A program made the translations under genes and the position numbers. A stretch of DNA of 64,000 nt from positions 1 through 64,000 of the forward strand of contig SWBL01000016.1 of the NCBI GenBank assembly GCA_024195585.1. The letters are read 5' to 3'. Source of the DNA: Aureobasidium sp. EXF-3400 (lineage: Eukaryota > Ascomycota > Dothideomycetes > Dothideales > Saccotheciaceae). The number at the start of each line of letters is the position of its first letter. The stretch's first letter is position 1. Below are positions 55,925 through 64,000 of the stretch, piece after piece. Below the pieces are notes generated by a model. That model was not told where the DNA came from and did not search any database. It saw only the letters and a program-made list of their open reading frames with translations.

Positions 55925-56287
55925 ATACCTATGACACAACCTAAGACGCATTTCTCTCCTATCGGATCGTTTGCTGCGCGAGTAGCTGTAGAAATGCATG
56001 ATGCCACCAGTAGATATGGAGCATCCACTGAGAGTTATGATATCATCGGCTCTCCGTGGATCGAGCAGCCGTCCGAGGACAACTATGCATTTTTACAGCC
56101 CTAATCGTAGCAAGGTGCAGAAATATTGAACCATCTTCTGCTCCCACAAAGGTCTAGATACTTTAAAAAGGCATGATAATCTCTGGATTGGAGATGACTC
56201 CAGAGAGAGCTGAGAGAATGTTGATTCCCGATACATCCTCCTGCTCTCACTAATAACCCTCAATAAGTGAGAAGAGTAGCGGTGCCA
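55925..56287. other. Convergent spacer, no gene seen
   Basis: About 360 bases of 3' flanking DNA between converging genes. Confidence 0.4.
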
Positions 56288-57271
56288 TTAGATTCCTATA
56301 CTAGTATCTTCCGCCTTGCTAGGAAGATCGAATTTTACTAACCAAGGCAATCGCTGGGTCTCCGCAAACCCACCCTCAATAGCCGCATTAACAAACAGCG
56401 TTTGCATTCCCTTTTGTAACTCTGGTGTGGTCTCGCAATATCCTTTCTTCTCTAGTTCCAATAACTTCTGTTGCTTGGTAGTTTTGTCGTCTGCAGAGTC
56501 AAACTTGCCAGGTCGGAGTGTGGCTAGACTTTCAATAAGTTCTGAATTATCGTTATCGATATCTGTAAAGTGTGATGGGGTTTCGCTGGCTTGGTTACTA
56601 CGCCAGGTAACTTTTTTGGCGCCCCAGGCTTCGTGGATGTGGCCGAAGCAATGCATCAGTGGACGAGCGGTCGCTATAGCGGCAAAGAGGTTCGGGCACC
56701 CTGCTCGTTTGTTTGAATGTGTGCGGTCCAAGATACCGTGGGGTGGGCCGTGTGTGATGGCAATATCGATGTCTTTGCCTATGTTCCACGTGTGGCTTTC
56801 AGAAGGATCGTAGTTAAAGCCCCAATTGCCGCCTTTGGAGGGTGTATATGGGCTTGCGTAGACTTTCAACAGAGCGCCGTTTGCAAGTTCGATTTCATGA
56901 GTTCCCTCGTCGAGGAAGATGATGCCGGCGTTGCGTTGGGATTCCAGTAATGCTCTGGCTTCACCGAAGTCGCCGTAGGTTTGTTTTACTACTTCATCCT
57001 CGTGAGGTGGCTTTAAGCGGGCTTCTATCAGCTTTTGCCTATAGACTGAGGTATCGAGGGTAAAGTCATGGTTACCGGCGATTACAAGCTTGAGTGGTGC
57101 GTCCAGAGACTTGAGTAGAGAGATGGCCTGTTTGTATTCGTCGAGTTTTGACTCTTGTGTGAGGTCGCCGCAGTGGATGACGAGGTCGACGGGTCCGAGT
57201 TGACGGTGCATGGGGTTAGTGCCATGAGTGTCGGAGATGACGAGAATGCGTGTGGGTAGTGGAGAAACCAT
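56288..57271 (-). CDS. Calcineurin-like metallophosphoesterase
   Basis: A single exon encoding 327 aa from ATG 57271. The frame is open a further 97 codons upstream, but a TATA box at 57352-57360 supports the shorter form. The metal-binding motifs are in order: I-S-D-T-H-G (D-x-H), H-C-G-D-L-T (G-D), A-G-N-H-D (G-N-H-D), T-H-G-P-P-H and F-G-H-I-H (G-H-x-H). Fungal relatives (MPPED/239FB-like group) hydrolyse phosphodiesters; the in vivo substrate is unknown. A long helical C-terminal extension follows the catalytic core. Confidence 0.9.
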   Translation of the reverse strand: MVSPLPTRILVISDTHGTNPMHRQLGPVDLVIHCGDLTQESKLDEYKQAISLLKSLDAPLKLVIAGNHDFTLDTSVYRQKLIEARLKPPHEDEVVKQTYGDFGEARALLESQRNAGIIFLDEGTHEIELANGALLKVYASPYTPSKGGNWGFNYDPSESHTWNIGKDIDIAITHGPPHGILDRTHSNKRAGCPNLFAAIATARPLMHCFGHIHEAWGAKKVTWRSNQASETPSHFTDIDNDNSELIESLATLRPGKFDSADDKTTKQQKLLELEKKGYCETTPELQKGMQTLFVNAAIEGGFAETQRLPWLVKFDLPSKAEDTSIGI

Positions 57272-57351
57272 GATGAATGTTTGGTGGAGTTGATCAAGAG
57301 GATGACGGTTGAGGGAAGGAGGAGAGAGGAAGCAGCAGACAGATGGCATGA

Positions 57352-57360
57352 TTATATAAG
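57352..57360 (-). promoter_or_regulatory. TATA box of the metallophosphoesterase gene
   Basis: CTTATATAA on the minus strand lies about 80 bases before the ATG at 57271, which fixes the choice of the shorter start. Confidence 0.5.
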
Positions 57361-57751
57361 GATACTCTGACTCACTTGATGCAGAAATGGAATACATGGT
57401 CTTTTGAGCAAGATTGAGTTGATATTCTGCTTCGGTTGACTTCGTTTGCTGTTGACTGTTCGGATCATTTTTTGCAGATGCTCGCACGTGATCTGAACAC
57501 CTATTTACTACCAATCCCTGAATCTTGTTGTTTAACAAAGTGTTGGTTGAAAAAGGCCTCACTGATGATGACCTGGGTTGACGAAAGTCTCGTTATGATT
57601 TAGCCATGAAGAACTCCTGACATCGTGTGCTCGTTCTTCCAGGTCTGTTCTCTCGTTTCCATGGGCCATCGCCGTAGAACATGTTTGAGGGCGTCTAGTA
57701 GCTTTTTCGTAACTGAGGGTAGAGAGGACTGTGTGCTAGAATGGAGCAGCA

Positions 57752-58290
57752 TTACTCTTTTGAGTAAAAGATTTCGCTGTGGCGGTGTGTTGCATCGACC
57801 ACTGCCTCTGCGAGTGAGAAGTCTGTAGGAAAATGATCGTTAGCCTAAGTGTATAATGTAAAAGCTGGAAGCGATGTATATACCAATGTTTTCGCCGAAG
57901 TCTGTGCTGGTCAGGACGCGGACACTCAAGTCTGCTTGCACCTTGCCGATGATCTCGACGGCATGGTTGACAGTAAGATGTGACTCCTGGATACGGAGTC
58001 AGTATAGTCTCTCAAGTTTTATACTTTCGTGGCAGTAGACAGAGATCTGATAATAATGTACAAAGCATCTTGACAGAAGAGCAAAGCAGGCGATTGATAC
58101 TGCCAAGAAATACAGGCCATGGAGGAAAGAAATCATAACATACCCTGTTCAGATGTACGTTGATCTGACCACCAGCGTCGATGGTAGCCTCCTCGCCTCT
58201 GAGTTGTGTGACTTTGCCCAAGATGCGGACTGTGCGGTGGGTGAATTGCTCTAGGTAGGAGGCGTTGATGCGGGGAGTTTGTTCAGCCAT
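57752..58290 (-). CDS. RFA3: Replication protein A 14-kDa subunit (Rpa3-like)
   Basis: Exons 58290-58144, 57986-57884 and 57822-57752 with introns of 157 and 61 nt encode 106 aa, the normal size for fungal RPA3. The OB-fold sequence includes R-I-N-A-S-Y-L-E-Q-F, V-R-I-L-G-K-V, G-G-Q-I-N-V-H-L, A-V-E-I-I-G-K-V, S-T-D-F-G and A-T-H-R-H-S-E-I-F-Y. This is the smallest subunit of the heterotrimeric single-stranded-DNA-binding complex in DNA replication and repair. All splice borders fit, and the first intron is longer than most in the window. Confidence 0.88.
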
Positions 58291-59081
58291 TGTGTTTGAG
58301 GTATGGGATGTCTTGATTTCGGACGAGGTAGTTGGTTCGTTCCAATGAGAGATTTTTGACAGAGGAAGGAGGATCTGGGTGTGCAGAGATGTGACAGTGG
58401 AGATTGGTATAGCAGATGAATGAGAGATGCTGCGACGGCGAAACACGAAGTTTGGAAGGAGACGCGTTTGCTAGGTTGACGCGTTCAGTGGTGAAGTTTT
58501 CAGACTGACAGAATATTTCAGTACAGCCGAGGCAAGAACTACTTCACGTCATGAACACTCTCTTTCCTAACTGAGACACTTTTTGTTTTGTTCTCCTGTC
58601 ATGTTAGCGGAAAATATCTTGCTCATCGCTACGTATAACCATTATGCTTTTATCAAGCGCTTCTCCATTATTTTCTCCAGCCTATCATCTGCTGTCAATC
58701 CACGCTTTTTCAAGTCTGTTCTCGACTTTGCCGTTACATTTTGGTTGCAACGTCCTGTCAACTGATAGGATTGGCTAGACGTTTAACAATCCTTCGCTCA
58801 AAGCGATGGCTAAGCTGCACACTTGGCGTACGAGCTGTCCCTTTGTATCGATATCGGACCGTTGGACAGACTCTATCTGGCAGCCGGTCGATGAATTGCT
58901 GTATCTGTCAATGTAAGACAAGTGCTAGAAACCACCTGACCGACGATAAGATTATTTGAGTTCGCGGGAACAGGTGAGTGAGGTCAATTGAGTTTGGAGC
59001 TCTCATATATCAGCAGCCTCTCATCTTTGCACTGAGCCTCTGTGCTGTAACTCCTGATCTTCACATTCCAGCACGTCAACC
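58291..59081. other. Divergent intergenic region
   Basis: About 790 bases holding the promoters of RFA3 and the 2EXR-like gene. No gene is seen. Confidence 0.4.
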
Positions 59082-59942
59082 ATGAACAATTCACTTTTCC
59101 TCTCTCTACCGGTGGAAATACGAGATCAAATATACAGCTATGTCTTGTTCGGACTTGGCCCAACTCGTCACAGGTCTTCACGCTGCGGACCTGCATACTA
59201 CATCCACGACTTCTGTATGCGACCCTCACCCGCCGCACAAAAGATGAAACACCCAGATGTTTTGGCCATAACAGCACGCGATCATCCCCTACTAAACACA
59301 TGCCATCAAATCTCAAACGAAGGCTTCAATCTCTTCCTAAGCAACAACGAATTTATCCAGGACATTCTAGTAACCAGTCTCACCTCATCCGCCTGCAAAT
59401 TCCTGAGTCTGTTCCTCAAGGGCATTGAAGATAGAAAACACCATATTCGAAAAATGGGTCTGGCCGTCGAAGATCCTGATGAAACCATGTTTGTGAAACT
59501 CATGAGTTGGCTGATCATAATCGCCAATTGCGAAAGAATAAGGAAGGGCGTTATGGTTATGCGAGTAAAACTCAAGCGGCCGACAAAATCTCCTCCTCTC
59601 TTTACACCGGTAAACGAGTCCTGGACGATCACGCCCAAGGACGAAGATGTGATGATGCTAGACGTTATCGTCGGCGACGAACGAGCTTCATGGGCTGAGT
59701 TTGACAAGAGTATGAAGCTCGACTGGGAGGGCCGCCAACGCGGAACAGAAAGGATACTCAAGTCATGTTACGATGCAGGCATGGACAGCGTAAAAGCTCG
59801 TGACAAGGCATGGCGAGAGGAGAGAAGGGCTTGGTGGGAAGAGACTTCGCACACAATACGAGAAAAGTATCAGGAATGGTTAGAGATCATGGACGACGTG
59901 ACGCCGAAACCGATTGAAGGATGGATCAGGGAACCAAAATGA
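59082..59942 (+). CDS. 2EXR/F-box-like fungal protein
   Basis: A single exon encoding 286 aa. The N-terminus M-N-N-S-L-F-L-S-L-P-V-E-I-R-D-Q-I-Y has the typical 2EXR/F-box-like start. L-L-N-T-C-H-Q-I-S-N-E-G matches the second block of the family. The C-terminal half is charged, with a long E-K-R-rich helix (W-R-E-E-R-R-A-W-W-E-E). The function is unknown. It is the second gene of this type in the window, after the one at 44.5 kb, but they share only the family blocks. Confidence 0.7.
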   Translation: MNNSLFLSLPVEIRDQIYSYVLFGLGPTRHRSSRCGPAYYIHDFCMRPSPAAQKMKHPDVLAITARDHPLLNTCHQISNEGFNLFLSNNEFIQDILVTSLTSSACKFLSLFLKGIEDRKHHIRKMGLAVEDPDETMFVKLMSWLIIIANCERIRKGVMVMRVKLKRPTKSPPLFTPVNESWTITPKDEDVMMLDVIVGDERASWAEFDKSMKLDWEGRQRGTERILKSCYDAGMDSVKARDKAWREERRAWWEETSHTIREKYQEWLEIMDDVTPKPIEGWIREPK

Positions 59943-60675
59943 AGAGGGTCAAGTTCTTCGGCGCTTGGCAAGAGAACATTGATCCATCTAGTCAAGTTTA
60001 TATCGTAGGTGGTGGAGGTATACAATCTCCATATGTCCAAATGTAATGCACGCAGATAACTGCAAACACGCACGATACCTGGTCTCGAGAAACGGTATCT
60101 CATGGAGATCTAAAGTTCTCTCAGCTTTCGCCGGGATCATCTCCAATCTGAAGATGTTTGTGCCTTCTTATAGTATCTAGACCATCGGAGGAGGAGTTAA
60201 CGCAGCATGGACCTTAGCGTCTCCCTACGATGACTGAAGCTGTCAAAGTGCATACGCCGAAGAACCTACACGTTTTTACAGGTAACTCGATCAAGCGATA
60301 GAACCATGGCACTCGATATGAGACTTCTTCATATGTACATTATTCTGCATTTAATCAACTCTGCATCGAGTGTGTAGGGATCTGCATCTTCTGAGATTCC
60401 CATGTATAATTTCTACCTTGGGCTTACCCCAACACAAGCGGTGGTTGTGTAGCTGATGTTGACTCACTGCTCCTGATCAGTGAGCCAGAGTGTCTTCTGC
60501 GCACCCGGCACTCTTCTATAGAGTGTTGGCTCACGGTGCCCCCTTGACTGCTTTGCGGTTGCCGGAGGTCTCACCAAAACCCTCTCCATTACACACAATC
60601 ATACCAGTATGGAACAGCAACAGCAAAAAGAAATTGCTTGTGAGAAACAAAGGTCCTTGTTTCCCACAAGCAAAG
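59943..60675. other. Intergenic, no gene seen
   Basis: About 730 bases, the 3' flank of the 2EXR-like gene up to the tRNA. A T-rich stretch on the minus strand about 45-50 bases past the tRNA (TTTCTTTTTG, near 60624-60633) could end its transcription. Confidence 0.4.
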
Positions 60676-60790
60676 GCCGTGGGCAGGACTCGAACCTGCG
60701 ACCTTCCCGAAATCTTGGCCACCACAGCACACTTAATGTGCCACGTGCCATAGAATCTCTGGATATGATAGCCACTACACCAACACAGCT
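60676..60790 (-). tRNA. tRNA gene with a large intron, anticodon not assigned
   Basis: The minus strand has a perfect A box (TGGTGTAGTGG) and a perfect B box (GGTTCGAGTCC) with a T stem GCAGG/CCTGC. The acceptor stem GCTGTGT/CCACGGC has one mismatch and one G-U pair. The length of 115 nt implies an intron of about 40 nt after the anticodon loop, but I could not place the anticodon stem unambiguously. A hairpin GCACA-TTAAG-TGTGC lies in the middle. A-rich DNA precedes the gene. Confidence 0.7.
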
Positions 60791-61530
60791 TTTTTTGCTT
60801 GTGGGAGGAAGAGGTGTTTCCGGGTTATATAGATTTAGTGGTAAAGGGATGATTGGCTTGGAATGGTGGTTCGGAGTTGAGGGTTTGAGAGAGTTTCGGT
60901 GGTTTCCGGGTCCGGTTTGCAGCGACTTCAAGAAGTGGTCCAAGGATGGGATATGCGACTTTGAGCCATCTCTGTGGTATTTGGTGCTTGAGAAGAGTAT
61001 GTTGAGTACAGGCGAGAGTACGGTGGCAAATACTTCGCTAATCGCACTCCGTGGATGGGTAATACCCATGGGTGTGAAGGCGTGACCTGGGGTCGAGGCA
61101 GCGGCTAGACAACAAGACGTAAGATGTGCTACAGTTCCAGGTGGGTTGCTTCGTCAAAGATGTCTTTGATGATGGTCACAAGGCAAACACGGAGACGAAA
61201 TTCACCACTGAGACCTCCGTTTGTTGCAGCGCAGGGTTCCATCCTGACCCAATTGCGCAAAGTCGTCAAGCCACTGTCGACCATCTTCGTTGGAAATATA
61301 GCAGGCGGTGAGCTTGCGAAGCAATCGCCTCGACAGCGCAAGATGTTCCGACTGTCCGCTTGGCCCCGCAAGTCATGAATCGATCAGCGTTGATGACCTG
61401 GTGACTGACGCGTAGACATTCACATGGTGAGGGCAGCATCGCGATACGACACTTGATTCCACGTAAACCTTGCTTGAATCAGGTCGATGCTTTGCAGTCG
61501 GGAGGACTGGGCAGAGTCAAGAAAGGTCTA
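60791..61530. other. Intergenic, no gene seen
   Basis: About 740 bases. Frames crossing the tRNA are not genes. The right part is the 3' flank of the F-box/LRR gene. Confidence 0.4.
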
Positions 61531-63295
61531 TCACAACTCAAGCTTGTCCAGTCCCCAGACCTCAAGATGTTGCACATCCTCGAAAGTAGCCAGAGTGACA
61601 CGATTGAACCATTCCAGGTTGCCTTCTGCGTCCATCATCTGCTCGGCCTTGTCGATGCTGAAGATAGCATCACCAATACCGCAGTATCTGACCCTCTCAT
61701 TCAAACATCTCCAGTATAGAGGCTCGGTCCTAGTGCCGACTATCAGTCCAGCGATGCCAGGTTCCGCAAGCAGTGCGGCGCTATTTGCGTTTGCTAGGAT
61801 CCTGACAGCGCGTAGCTTGGCAAAGAAGGGTGATAATATAGCCATGACTTCGCCAGCATCTTTGCCCAGTGCGAATCCGACTTGTTCCAGGTTGGGACAT
61901 TTGCTGACAATATCACCGATTTGAGATCCTGACAGAGGCCATTGATCAGACAATAGTAGTTTCGTCATCGTCTGACCGTGATTCATGGTCAAGGCTTGGA
62001 GGTATGCTTTGCATGTGGAATATGCTTGTTTCTCCTCGAAAGCGCTAGGAGTGTGAACGGGAGTCGCTGGCGTGGTGGCGGCAGTCACGGGCGAGTTGAA
62101 CTCCCACTTCATGTCGTGGTCGGAAGACTTGTTGCTGATCATATACATCTCCCTGAGTCCAGAAAACATGGACAGAATCTTGGCGTGTTCAGGTGCTGGT
62201 TCGCTGACCCGGTGTTGTTTGTAGTTTCTGAAGTATGTGGCATCCGGTATGTTCTTCCATGTTTCATCAACCCAGATAGTGGTGGGGCGACTATAAGTGC
62301 CTCCAAAGACTTCAATAAAGTCTGCACTCTCGAGACGGGAGGGATCAAAGACGTCCTTCAGGTCACCAGTGTTGGGGCCATAGAAGTTCTGCAGACCGAG
62401 GTGTTTGACTTTGGGTTTGTATCCTGCTTCCAAGCATTTTCCAAATATACTCCTTAGGTTAATACTTGGCTCAGCCTCTTGTCGCATGCGAGGGCTCCAT
62501 TGGATGCGCAAATCCTCCAGCTGCTTCGCGTGGAAGATCAGAAGAGACATATCGTCTGGGTAGCAAAGAGGGTCGATGTCGCTTACGCGGAGACGGCGGA
62601 GATTGGGCATGGGAGGGATGACGACTATCGGACGAGGCGACCGGACCCGAGGAAAGCGAAGGCTTAGGGAGGTAAGGGTTGGGCGAGCAGCCAGTCCCTG
62701 GTAGATGGACTTGGTCGGCTTGGAGTCGAGGTTCCACACGAGATGTTTGAGGTGTGTCATCCTGTCCATTGCAGCACGCAGAGCGATGCCGAGTAGAATT
62801 GTGCTGTCCGGTATCTTTCCCCTGCTGTATTCATCAATCCCTGGTTCTGACCAAGCTCCTGTTACTGTGAATTCTTTAACTAGTGCCGCCGGGTTCCCTG
62901 AAGCGAGGCCAGTGAGAGCCATGACGAACGGACTGCCGCTTCCATATCCTTCGGGTCTTCCATCGACGTATCGCGTTTCGGGGTAAGAGCGGAGGGTGAC
63001 ACGTTCGTAAAGGACAGGAAGCGTCATGTAATACATTAATCGGCAAGTTCGCGTCATGCGCGCTATGTCGCCTACATCTTCAACCTACCAGCCAGTCTCA
63101 TTAGTCTGGACCAGAGATGCGCATGTCGAACGTACGGCTTACAAATGATATGACATGGGCAATCAAGCTAAGTGGAAGTGTTTGTCCTTTCGTCTGTGCT
63201 CCGTCTGAAGGTGCGTTCAATGGCACTGGAGAGGCATAAAGTACATGAGGAGGAATCTCCTGGCTCATGTCAAGCCTTCTCCCAGATGCCCTCAT
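61531..63295 (-). CDS. F-box/LRR-like protein
   Basis: Exons 63295-63143 and 63084-61531 joined by a 58-nt intron encode 568 aa. The alternative start at 63268 (M-S-Q-E-I-P) gives 559 aa. The exon junction recreates the F-box-like block L-P-L-S-L-I-A-H-V-I-S-F-V-E-D-V-G-D-I-A-R-M. Leucine-rich segments follow (L-T-S-L-S-L-R-F, L-R-R-L-R-V, L-E-D-L-R-I-Q-W, V-K-H-L-G-L-Q). Such proteins are candidate SCF ubiquitin-ligase substrate receptors. There is no other evidence for the substrate. Confidence 0.8.
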
Positions 63296-63723
63296 ATCGA
63301 CAATTGGCAGACTCTGCGCGTAGGGGCTGACATGACAAACGGCAAGGACTTGTCGGTTTTAGATATAATCATAAACTCCGCCAAGCACGCATCATCGTAA
63401 AGCTCGTTGAAGCTTAATGATAGGGCACGACTGAAATCGGCCGACTTACTTTCCTACACGGACGAACTCGACTCCGACGACATCGCATTTTGCTTGCACA
63501 GTTGTTGTCTTCATGTGCAAATGACTCCTTTCGATGACAAAAAGCTTTGTCCAGACCCTATCCTTTCCGGAGAGAGAAGCATCCGGGCAGCCAAGACAGG
63601 TTTTCTACCGTGCTCGGTCATAGATTTCAAGGGTCCTCCTGCCGACAGTTCAGATCGCGGACCTCTCGGACACCGACACCGAGGAGGAAAGAATTCGCCT
63701 GTCTGACTGCACGAAGTGGTTGC
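63296..63723. other. Intergenic, no gene seen
   Basis: About 430 bases between the 3' end of URM1 and the start of the F-box gene, both on the minus strand. Plus-strand frames here are shadows. Confidence 0.4.
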
Positions 63724-64000
63724 CTATCCGCCGTGCAAAGTAGAGACAAAGACAATCTGATCCCTTGGTTGAAGCTCGTATTGGTCCTCGCCCTCGAGTT
63801 CCCAGTCCGCATCGTTGATCAGAACGAGGATACCTGGACGACTTGATAATGATGTTAGTGGAAAGTTTTGATCTGAGAGCAAGACAAGACATACACAGAT
63901 TCATTCAGGAGGAACAGTTCCTTCTTCTGGTCTGTCATGAGATGTTCACATAGATGTTTGATGAGGAAAGCGATGTTTGCTGGCTTTCCATCTTGATCTT
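63724..64000 (-). CDS. URM1: Ubiquitin-related modifier Urm1 (5' end outside the window)
   Basis: Exon 63841-63724 and the exon from 63895 beyond the window edge, with a 53-nt intron, are seen. The joined sequence reads [14 protein letters not shown] and D-W-E-L-E-G, and ends S-T-L-H-G-G. Urm1 is a sulfur-carrier and ubiquitin-like protein that thiolates wobble uridines of tRNA and can be conjugated to proteins. The C-terminal Gly-Gly is activated by Uba4. About 70 C-terminal residues are in the window, roughly two thirds of the protein. Confidence 0.92.

Noticed and set aside
60490..61085. Open frames crossing 60.5-61.1 kb
   Set aside because: They run through the tRNA gene on the opposite strand and have no protein features.

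Overview
The window is nuclear DNA of a filamentous ascomycete (Pezizomycotina, most likely a dothideomycete). Introns are short (mostly 46-66 nt) with GT...CTAAC/CTGAC...AG signals. There are fungus-specific families: a Zn2Cys6 regulator, 2EXR/F-box proteins, OPT transporters, a PhiA-like cell-wall protein and a YML020W-like protein. Base composition is near 50% GC. The class-level placement is inference only. Layout: (1) 1-95 is the 3' end of a gene. 0.9-6.4 kb is a gene-poor island full of a short inverted-repeat family. (2) 6.6-14.6 kb holds a small hypothetical gene, a Zn2Cys6 factor divergent from MGM1 (mitochondrial inner-membrane dynamin), and a Tdp1 DNA-repair enzyme. (3) 14.9-16.7 kb carries three more copies of the inverted repeat, each followed by a TATATA block. 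(4) 16.8-23.9 kb holds an anoctamin/Ist2-like gene interrupted by an in-frame TGA and a 13-exon OPT oligopeptide transporter with two 9-nt microexons. (5) 24.0-29.3 kb is a graveyard of decayed genes: a possible hAT-type transposase relic, an unrecognised Lys-rich protein, and zinc-finger/zinc-ribbon genes with stops and a frameshift. (6) 30.7-45.2 kb holds a PhiA-like wall protein, a second OPT gene whose first donor reads GG instead of GT, a secreted Cys-rich protein, a 2OG-Fe(II) oxygenase, an ACS-family MFS transporter, a GPI-anchored fasciclin and a 2EXR protein. (7) 46.0-64.0 kb is gene-dense: a Ser/Thr/Gln-rich protein, a C2H2 factor, SPB1 divergent from a YML020W-like protein, a nucleotidyltransferase-like protein, a metallophosphoesterase, RPA3, a second 2EXR protein, an intron-containing tRNA, an F-box/LRR-like protein and the 3' part of URM1. 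The conserved genes are unrelated housekeeping functions, not a pathway cluster. Several transport and surface genes (two OPTs, one MFS, PhiA-like, fasciclin, secreted Cys-rich protein) lie around the decayed island, which suggests a nutrient/surface-biased accessory segment. The most unusual content is the dispersed 14-18 bp motif. It occurs in both orientations as pairs about 60-150 bp apart, often with a TATA-like block 130-200 bp further on. It also lies inside the decayed ORFs at 24-28 kb, so the small elements and the relic genes may be pieces of one degenerate mobile family.
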